Source: Sphaerolaimus hirsutus
Taxonomy: Eukaryota; Nematoda; Chromadorea; Monhysterida; Sphaerolaimidae
Length of the DNA stretch: 64,000 nucleotides
Assembly: GCA_964036195.1 (NCBI GenBank)
Contig: OZ038455.1
Location: 10,185,855-10,249,854 of the forward strand
Reading direction: 5' to 3'
A model generated the notes under the pieces. It ran no database searches and was not told the DNA's origin. It saw nothing but the letters and a program-made list of their open reading frames with translations. The position numbers and the translations under genes are program-made. Positions 57,682 to 64,000 of the stretch are shown here, piece by piece (the first letter of the stretch is position 1; every line of letters starts with the position of its first letter).

Positions 57682-58700
57682 AGAACCTAAACCAAAACAT
57701 ACTCGAAGGGCATCAAAATCGCCCAACATACAACAGAATGGGACACATTTCTATGAAATCGCAAAAAAAATACAAGAAACTTAGTTTACACCATAATACA
57801 TTGGAAGAGTGACAAAAACTAAAACGTAAAGAATGAATGGTGAGAATGTTCAAATATATATTACCTAAATTCTAGCATTCAAAAAGATATACTTGGCGGA
57901 CATGATGCTCTGCCCTCGTACTCATTTATGTCTCACATTGGAAGCATGCCAATGATGATAAAGCATGTGATGTCTGTATAAATGATGAAAAAAACATCTT
58001 TGTAAATAAGTTAATGTATAGCGTTATAACAGAGATGACTTTTTCAACTTTTTATGAAAGTTGCATGTGTAAAGAAATCGTTGGCACGCTTCCAATGGGA
58101 ACCACATGTGCAGGGTGTAAAGTAACTGGGGTATATTTATTGTTGACAATGAAAAATGTTGACACAAAATAGAAGAGCACTGTTCTTAGAAGAAATACAG
58201 AAACCATAAAAGTGATTTAGCATCACAAACAAATTGTTGAGTCTGATAGATTGATTAAGTACTGTATTTCCTCGAATTACCCCCCAAGGTGTTCATTTTC
58301 AGAATGGAAATCTAGGGTGAAGGTTAAACGAGAGGGTATTTCGAGGGGGGTTATTATTTCACCAGAAATTTCTTGAACTCCCAGTACTGATTCATTGTTG
58401 TAAATGTACTCAGATGTACAAAAATGCACAAAACCACCATGTAAAAGACTCAATAGACATAAATATATTTAATTATGTAGCTAGTATAAACCCTGGCATT
58501 TTACAGGGTCTAATTCATGACACATGACATTTTACACTTTACAGGGTTTTTGACATGGTCTTGAACTGCCTCCTGGGGGTATTATGAGGAGGATCAATTC
58601 AAGGGGGGGGGGGTAATTCAAGGTAATACGGTATATGCATTCCCCCTATCACTCACTACACTACTTGCTCACACACTTATATAAGCAACTGTGGTAAACT
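57682..58700. other. Unassigned AT-rich stretch plus one CCCCC-family copy
   Basis: 57682-58255 shows no gene or paired repeat apart from a GGCGGACATGATGC fragment near 57896. 58262-58636 is a CTGTATTTCCTCGAATTACC...GTAATACGGTA element with a CCCTGTAAAATG-type fragment inside. Confidence 0.5.
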
Positions 58701-59435
58701 CCAGTGCCTCTTGAAAAATTTACTCATTGTCGTCACAAAAAAAATGAAAAAAACACGTTCGCAGCTTGTGGCGACAATCGACAACAAAAATCAGGCTCCC
58801 ATGACAACATTGTTTCTAGTGTGACGACAAGCGAACATCGTCGCATTGTCGCCAATCAAAAGCTTGTGCCAACAACAACATTTTTTCGATCCAAAAAAGC
58901 GAACCGACAACGCAAAAATTTTCAAATGCTTATAACTATGAAACGAAAAGATCGATTTATCTGAAATTTGGCATGTGAGTGCACCTAACTAGTGAGTATA
59001 CTTCACTGTTTTTTCTCGCAGATATGGAACTTTATTCTGGATTTATTTAACTTTTTCACTTTTTGATTTGTCGGCACATTTTGCAGTGTAAACGCCGCTT
59101 TAGAAAAGTGCCACTTCTGGCAAATTTTTATGTCTGGCCCGGGAACGGGGGGGGGGCGGCCGCCCCCCCCCCCCTGCGTACGTCCTTGTGTAGGATTTCT
59201 TATGCATCCATTAGGGTTCTTTTTAGATTAAAGTTTAAAAAGACATTTAAAAAATGACCGTTTTTTTGTAAAACAACCTTATTTAAACAAACATACCCAA
59301 AAGCTTTTTTGCGAAAATTTTGAAAATAAACATTTTAGAGTAACAAAATATTACCTGTCGATAAAAAATGTGATCGACTGCTGTAATAAAAACCTTTGTT
59401 ATTGGAAATCAGTTAAAAATCATGTCCGCCTAAAA

Positions 59436-59693
59436 CTAAAAAAACTTCTTTTTCCTATATTTTTTCACGTTTTTCTCGAGTTCCTTAATAGAAATTTTAA
59501 AACCGACCAGGTCAGAAATCTTCAGTTTCTGCGAAATCTTCCGAATGTAATTCAATGCCTTTCTGACGAATTTCGCTTTTTCCAAACCGTTTAGTGAAGC
59601 GAACTCTTGCAAAGTCAATTTTTTCTCAGCCAACAAATCGACAACTTCAGTTGACAATAATACATTGGGTGAGCGGCACAGAAAACTGGAGGA
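59436..59693 (-). CDS. Terminal exon of an unidentified gene
   Basis: A strong acceptor (TTTAAAATTTCAG) precedes an 86-codon open frame ending in TAG. The product is Lys/Leu-rich and probably helical: TEVVDLLAEKKLTLQEFASL, NGLEKAKFVRKALNYIRKI, ending NVKKYRKKKFF. The frame is free of stops from the acceptor to the end and has a protein-like composition, unlike neighbouring repeats. Upstream exons would lie to the right, perhaps beyond the gap. Family not recognised. Confidence 0.4.
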   Translation of the reverse strand, partial: SSSFLCRSPNVLLSTEVVDLLAEKKLTLQEFASLNGLEKAKFVRKALNYIRKISQKLKISDLVGFKISIKELEKNVKKYRKKKFF

Positions 59694-59699
59694 CTGAAA

Positions 59700-60541
59700 T
59701 TTTAAATAAGTATTTAATCGTGATCATTTTGAAAGAAATAAGACGCAGGGGTCTCGAATGGGGGGGGGGGGGGGTGACCAGCTATCTATCTTTCCCGGTG
59801 GCCGCTCAGCTATCTGTCTATCCCGGAGGCAAAATTTTGGGCTACTACCTCCTAAACCCCCCCCCCCCAAATCACCCAGCTATCTTCCTATCTGGAGCGA
59901 TTTTTCAGAAACTATACCCCAGTTTTCGCTCAAAATCGCTATTTTTCATACCTATATATAGATTTTCACCTCCAAAATCACTAGTTCATGCATCTAACTG
60001 CCTATTTTAAGTACTATATGCTCTTGTATACCCATTTTGAGCTATTTTACACCTACTTTTAGCGATTTTTCTCCCTTTTTTCCTTCTATGCCCCGAAAAA
60101 GCCTTCTATATATCAAACCACCACAACCCCCCCCCAGAAAATTTTTCAGCTATCTTGTGTAACATTATCGTAAAATGTAAAATCTTTAATATTTAAGTTG
60201 ACGTTCTTATGTTCGCTTTTATATTTAATTAATTCAATTTATTACGATTCCATTTTTATTCACATTCCATTTTTAACATCTTCACATTCGTAATTTAATA
60301 TCTCAAGCACGTTGTTTACAACGTGCGCTTTACATCGCTCACATATTTAGATCTTAGTCATTGCTCACATTCCGCCACATTTCCTTGACAAGCAGCACGC
60401 AAATACGCCATCATGTTTATGTTAAGCGGCGGGCTCGCCCCCAAGCGGGGGGCCGGGCCCGCGCGCCATTTCAAATGCTGTCTGGCTTGTCTCACATTTT
60501 CACTATCTTGTCAGTTTAGCTTGCTTTTCATCGGAGAAGCG
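59700..60541. other. Repeat remnant and unassigned DNA before the gap
   Basis: 59755-60155 is a TAGATAGATAGC/G-tract-family copy, truncated, with CGATTTTTCTCCCTTTTTTCC in its tail. 60160-60541 is AT-rich, then GC-rich (GCGGGGGGCCGGGCCCGCG) just before the gap, with no supported gene. Confidence 0.5.
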
Positions 60542-60741
60542 NNNNNNNNNNNNNNNNNNNNNNNNNNNNNNNNNNNNNNNNNNNNNNNNNNNNNNNNNNN
60601 NNNNNNNNNNNNNNNNNNNNNNNNNNNNNNNNNNNNNNNNNNNNNNNNNNNNNNNNNNNNNNNNNNNNNNNNNNNNNNNNNNNNNNNNNNNNNNNNNNNN
60701 NNNNNNNNNNNNNNNNNNNNNNNNNNNNNNNNNNNNNNNNN
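60542..60741. other. Assembly gap (200 N)
   Basis: Exactly 200 N characters, the usual placeholder for a gap of unknown size. It cuts the minus-strand exon that begins at 61078, so the order and distance of sequence across it are uncertain. Confidence 0.99.
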
Positions 60742-61719
60742 GAAGTAGCACCCATCATGTAGGCATTTTGGAATGGTAGCAGAGCGTACTGCAGATGAAG
60801 GAACCTTTGCGCTAGCAGAAAACCAGGTCGACCAGAATAAGGGCAGCGTTTGTGTCGCAGAGCTTGAAAACATTCAATGTGCGTTGCCATGTTCATATCC
60901 ATAAGACTTTGTAAGGTCATTTCGCGTATATCTAGAAATTCATTAACAACGAGGTACAGAAGCTGTTTCACGCAGTCCGATTGACTGGGTGATGTGTCAG
61001 CTCGAAGATAAAAATCTTTTGGATTACATAGAGTAAAAATGGAACCTTTTCTGTTGAACCAGAATTTTGGGAAGGTTTCTGAAAAAATCAGGGGATCACT
61101 ATTTATGGTTATTATATATATTTATGATAATATCACCACCGGGAGCGGCAGTGGTATTAGGAATAGCATAGTTTTTATCACTAGAATTATTATTTTCACG
61201 ACGACTGCAGCAAGGAGGACGGTGACTACATTGACGGGGTTCTATAATACAAGTGTGTTCAACTGCGCTTTCCTTTCCATCTCCCTCCCAGTGATATATT
61301 ATCCCCCACGGCTGTAACGTGGTGGAAGTAGACACACTTTTGATATTTTGCAACTCATTGTTCTTGTCCCAATCGTCATCACCATTGCTACCATCAATAT
61401 CCATGCTGCATTCTTGTTCCTGATCCTTGGTGGCTGCCGCGTCGGCGGCATCAATACTGACACTTTCTTTTTTTTCGAGTTTTTTTATTTTTTCCAAAAG
61501 TTTACTGATAACTGGACCCTCGTTAAAATCTTTTGTATTTGTTTGCTGGCGGTGGCTGTTGGAAGTTGTGGTGGGGTGGTTCGGTGATTGAGGAGTTTGC
61601 GCGGCCACCGTATTCGTCTGCTGCGGCGACTGCTGCTGCTGCTGCTGCTGAGCTGTTTGAACCCCCTTCAATTGTCCCTGTAGTTGGTCTGTGACGAATT
61701 GCATCCACCATTTTTTCAT
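60742..61719 (-). CDS. Poly-Gln/acidic protein with a downstream exon cut by the gap (unknown function)
   Basis: The ORF 61099-61719 starts MKKWWMQFVTDQLQGQLKG, followed by a Gln run, Thr/Pro/Asn-rich low complexity, a Lys/Glu coiled-coil-like segment (ISKLLEKIKKLEKKE) and an acidic stretch (DIDGSNGDDDWDKN). A donor near 61140 (GGTGGTGATA) and an acceptor at 61079-61081 (TTTTTTCAG) let it continue in phase into 60742-61078: ETFPKFWFNRKGSIFTLC, then KQLLYLVVNEFLDIREM and GFLLAQRFLHLQYALLPF, a globular domain I do not recognise. The C-terminus is lost in the gap. It overlaps the end of the next upstream ORF by about 200 bases in another frame, so it may be a continuation by splicing or frameshift, or a separate overlapping gene. 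Confidence 0.5.
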
Positions 61720-62164
61720 GTCTTATCCTGCACCCCCTACACAATTTGACTTGAACCTCAATACTGTCATCTGAATACAGCTTTGAGGGTAAATATTTTG
61801 TGCGCGTCTCGCAGATTCTACACAATGCAAAACTTATGAATTTATAAGCATACATTGAGCAAAGAGGGTAGGTCATTTTTCTTCGCTTATAGACAATCTC
61901 TCTACGTTCACGCCCATAGATTCCTCCATACCCACCTTCATTTTGCTTTTGTTTCTCAATTAAACTCTGTCTCTCATCTGGTACGTCACCACCACCGAGA
62001 CCGGCACCGGGTGCCTGCTCCATTTCATGATCATCCTCCCCGCCATCATCTGGTTGTTCATCATCTGCAGCTCCTCGCTTCTGACTTAAAATATGTTCAT
62101 CAATAGCTGCTCCAGCAGCTTTGTGCACCGCGGAAACCATTTTCGATGCCGTGTAAGATGCCAT
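61523..62164 (-). CDS. Zinc-binding protein with acidic N-terminus (unknown function)
   Basis: A 213-codon ORF starting MASYTASKMVSAVHKAAGAA. Residues ~30-65 are Asp/Glu/Gly-rich. Residues ~90-160 form a compact domain with two Cys pairs (CRICETRTKYLP and KLCRGCRIRHEK) about 25 residues apart, a zinc-ribbon or treble-clef-like arrangement. The tail after ~170 is Ala/Ser/Pro-rich and is read from the same DNA as the poly-Gln run of the overlapping ORF, so the real protein may switch frame before it. It is transcribed away from the dUTPase-like gene across a 439-base shared upstream region. No family is recognised. The acidic plus zinc-binding layout is compatible with a regulator, which is inference. 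Confidence 0.55.
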   Translation of the reverse strand: MASYTASKMVSAVHKAAGAAIDEHILSQKRGAADDEQPDDGGEDDHEMEQAPGAGLGGGDVPDERQSLIEKQKQNEGGYGGIYGRERREIVYKRRKMTYPLCSMYAYKFISFALCRICETRTKYLPSKLYSDDSIEVQVKLCRGCRIRHEKMVDAIRHRPTTGTIEGGSNSSAAAAAAVAAADEYGGRANSSITEPPHHNFQQPPPANKYKRF

Positions 62165-62603
62165 AATTATTTGCTTCTGGCTGGCTGGTTGGTCAGTAGT
62201 AGTAGTAGTGGGGTAGAGTACTGGTGTGGATGCTTAAAAGCATATAAAAGAAAATGGCTTTGGGGAAGGTCCTTTTATATGCTACTGCAGCATTGTAAAG
62301 TGAATTTTGCATTACAATGCACTGTGTAATAATTTTGCTGTGTAACATTACAAAATTATGGCCCTGTGTAAAGTGAATTTTGCACTACATGCACTGTGTA
62401 ACAATTTTGCTGTGTAAAATTTTTACAATGCTATGGGTGTTGTAATAATTTTTAGGTATACAATGTCTGCATTGCTGACCTATTTACATTATGTTTGAAA
62501 CATATTTAAGGGGTGGTATCTCATTCTAAAACTTTTATATGACACTTGAGTCTGCCAACCAGACAGCCAATCCGCAAAGAACCAACCCGCAAAGTCAGCC
62601 TAC
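62165..62603. promoter_or_regulatory. Divergent intergenic region with two tandem ~60-base repeats
   Basis: This lies between two divergent starts (62164 minus, 62604 plus). It contains two copies of a unit beginning GTGTAAAGTGAATTTTGCA and continuing CACTGTGTAA, at about 62297-62350 and 62361-62415. Variants of TTTTGCTGTGTAA follow each copy. No definite TATA box can be assigned. The repeats are candidates for shared regulatory sites. Confidence 0.4.
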
Positions 62604-63601
62604 ATGGATGAACAGCGTGTTAACCCAGCCGTATTTTTTGGAGAAAAAGCCAAACATATCGCGTTTCAAAAGATAACACCGAATGCCTTCCCTCCAACAT
62701 ATCGGTATGATGATGTTGGGTTCCGCGTCTACTCTGCCTATGAATATCACATACCACCCGGCGGGCGATGCTACGTAATGTTGGATGTGCGCTTTCGGAC
62801 TCCGAATGGTGTATACTTGCGTGTGTCCAATCAACTGTGCCTGGCGTTGTTTTACGGCGTCGTCTCTATCAATGGTGAGCATCATGTACCTTGATATTTG
62901 ATGTAACTCATAACCCCTCGCAACAACAGATTTGCTCGATAGCACTGGGAATTGCGGCATTTTGTTGCTGAACCTGTCCCTGAAACCATTTTTTGTTTTC
63001 CGTGGAATGCACGTTGCGAACGTTGTGCTGGAAAGATTTATGGTTCCCGAAATGATTGAGTTGCCGCCGAATGCGCCATTGCGAAGCAGTCTCTGTATGA
63101 ATGGTGAACGGGAGTTCCATGATTTTCTCACACGCATGGATTTTGCCAGTGGCAAAAATCCCATCCCACTAGGTGAGCTTTTTGTGCACGCACGTGCGCA
63201 CGTGCACACACACACACAAACACACACACACACGCGCAGGTGATGATCTCGACCCAGATGATTATCGCTACAGACCGGATGATGTGGAATGGGGTAGTTC
63301 GTGGTACATACCCAATTGCCCCAATTGGTTCAAGGGGGCAGATACTTTCAAAGATTGGTCGGCTTACCAAAAATTCTGCTTACCAAAGGAGCCAATTTCA
63401 ACGAGTTGCTCGATGGATCCTGATCTAAATAGGATGAAACCTCAAGCAAAAGAAAACTACTATTTACCCTGGGATAAACCGTTTAATAAGCCGCAACCAA
63501 TGGATGAAAATGAAGACTACAACAGAGGACCAGTGAGTGATAAACGTCGCTACGGTCGAGTTGGCAGCCCCGCTGTCGATGAGGAGTGGACAAATATTTG
63601 A
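62604..63601 (+). CDS. dUTPase-like domain protein, three exons (291 aa), catalytic motifs degenerate
   Basis: Exons 62604-62874, 62930-63172 and 63240-63601 join in phase 1 through introns of 55 and 67 bases (donors GTGAGC twice; acceptors AACAACAG and CGCGCAG). The second intron contains a CA repeat. Residues ~35-150 follow the trimeric dUTPase fold order. Motif 1 is GFRVYSAYEYHIPPGG (usual GYDLYSA). Motif 2 is LRVSNQLCLAL (usual GRVAPRSGLAL; the Ser-Gly are replaced). Motif 3 is DLLDSTGNCGILLLN (usual VIDxDYRGxVGVVLFN; the Tyr is lost and an Asp kept). Then comes FVFRGMHVANVVLERF, the strand after motif 3. The C-terminal ~140 residues are Asp/Pro/Tyr-rich with several Trp and match nothing I know. 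It is probably not an active dUTPase; such folds are often re-used in viruses. Its 3' end faces the protease gene 40 bases away. Confidence 0.72.
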
Positions 63602-63641
63602 TGAGTGATTCAAAAGGGCAAAAATTTGGGGGTGATTGTGT

Positions 63642-64000
63642 TTATTTAAATATCACATCTTTGGCACCTTTTGACAACATTGTAGTTGTCGTCAACTTAT
63701 TGAATAAAGCAAAAAATAAAAATTTCACATCGTGTTTACAAATTAATGATATAACTTGCAACACGGCATCCTTAGTTTTAATATGTTTACACAGACACAT
63801 CAATTTGATAAAAATGAGAGCGTATAAGCCACACGTGTCGGTAGCTTTTTTTTGTATTACAACATGATTAAAAGAGAAAATGCAATCTTTGTCAAACTGC
63901 ATTTTTATATCACTGATCACTCGCTGAGATAAATTTCTTCGACCTAGGGAATCAAAAACAAAGACGTGGTTTCTCGATATCCTATATATGGATATGAAGT
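63642..64000 (-). CDS. Adenain/Ulp1-type cysteine protease, C-terminal part (runs off right edge)
   Basis: An open frame from the window edge to the stop at 63642 encodes HVFVFDSLGRRNLSQ, then about 25 residues, then VVIQKKATDTCGLYALIF. In adenovirus-type proteases the acidic triad residue sits in an F-(D/E)-x-(F/L)-G block, and the nucleophile in Q-x6-CG; both are present with the right spacing (Gln to Cys seven residues). The catalytic His should lie upstream, outside the window, unless the His before VFVFD serves. Proteases of this kind mature capsids in adenoviruses and are standard in Polinton/Maverick elements and adintoviruses, but the wider Ulp1 clan also includes host SUMO proteases and transposon-encoded relatives. 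Convergent with the dUTPase-like gene. Confidence 0.68.
   Translation of the reverse strand, partial: FISIYRISRNHVFVFDSLGRRNLSQRVISDIKMQFDKDCIFSFNHVVIQKKATDTCGLYALIFIKLMCLCKHIKTKDAVLQVISLICKHDVKFLFFALFNKLTTTTMLSKGAKDVIFK

Larger units (their letters stand above)
50848..59099. mobile_element. 8.25-kb Harbinger-like element with TTA duplication, heavily invaded
   Basis: Termini AGCGGCGTTTACACTGC and GCAGTGTAAACGCCGCT are exact complements, and similarity continues inward (TGTGCCAACAAAT against the complement of the right end). TTA flanks both sides (50845-50847, 59100-59102), the TWA duplication typical of PIF/Harbinger. Sub-terminal regions carry CGAACCGACAACG-type words on both arms and again at 55590-55720. 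No transposase-like ORF was found; the interior is other repeats. It may be a non-autonomous element swollen by nested insertions. Confidence 0.82.
50522..59188. mobile_element. hAT-like MITE split by an 8.25-kb insertion; outer duplication TGTAGGAT
   Basis: The left end CAGGGACGTACGCAGG (50522) and right end CCTGCGTACGTCCTTG (59173-59188) belong to the same family as 21553-22001. The 8 bases before (50514-50521) and after (59189-59196) are both TGTAGGAT. The left part (50522-50847) and right part (59100-59188) together reproduce one ~450-base copy. Everything between is a later insertion. Confidence 0.92.

Noticed and set aside
60413..60971. Frames translated through the N run
   Set aside because: The unknown bases give meaningless residues; only the part from 60742 to 61078 is used.
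63193..63239. CACACA microsatellite as a feature of interest
   Set aside because: It is an ordinary dinucleotide repeat within a short intron; it only marks the intron.

Overview
This is animal nuclear DNA, most likely from an arthropod or another invertebrate. The real genes are split by GT-AG introns and have clear metazoan homology: medium-chain acyl-CoA dehydrogenase, a TUT1-type terminal uridylyltransferase and a U1-type zinc-finger protein. They sit in a mass of transposons, including a BEL/Pao LTR element, a non-LTR retrotransposon and dozens of short inverted-repeat elements. I cannot name the species. There is one 200-base assembly gap at 60542-60741.

Layout. 1-8780: a BEL/Pao retrotransposon on the minus strand (gag-pol, then an envelope-like glycoprotein running off the left edge). 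10928-11704: a small four-exon gene of unknown function (+). 12125-15403: a LINE ORF2 (endonuclease plus reverse transcriptase, -), with SGNH-hydrolase-like ORFs just upstream at 15393-16645. 19540-20822: the last three coding exons of ACADM (-). 21404-36550: almost wholly repeats, namely two ~540-bp palindromes, hAT-like elements with 8-bp target duplications, and a 33-bp minisatellite at 27920-28350. 36799-41543: a seven-exon zinc-finger gene (+). 43735-50433: nine exons of a TUT1-like gene (-), with foldback elements filling many introns. 50522-59188: one hAT-like element split by an 8.25-kb Harbinger-like insertion that itself holds many nested repeats. 59436-59693: a lone terminal exon (-). 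60742-64000: a compact group of unusual genes (a zinc-binding/poly-Q protein, a spliced dUTPase-like protein, and an adenain/Ulp1-type cysteine protease), which looks like part of a virus-derived or Polinton-like element.

Two points deserve most attention. First, the right-edge gene group is tightly packed, with a divergent promoter region and convergent gene ends 40 bases apart, unlike the rest of the window. Second, many hAT-like elements have interiors made of one short motif repeated many times (CCCGAT, AAACGT, GGAAAACGG, GGCGCC, ATATCG), a different motif in each family, as if each were an array of binding sites for its own transposase. Exon boundaries were read by eye from splice signals, reading phase and protein resemblance; no alignment was run.
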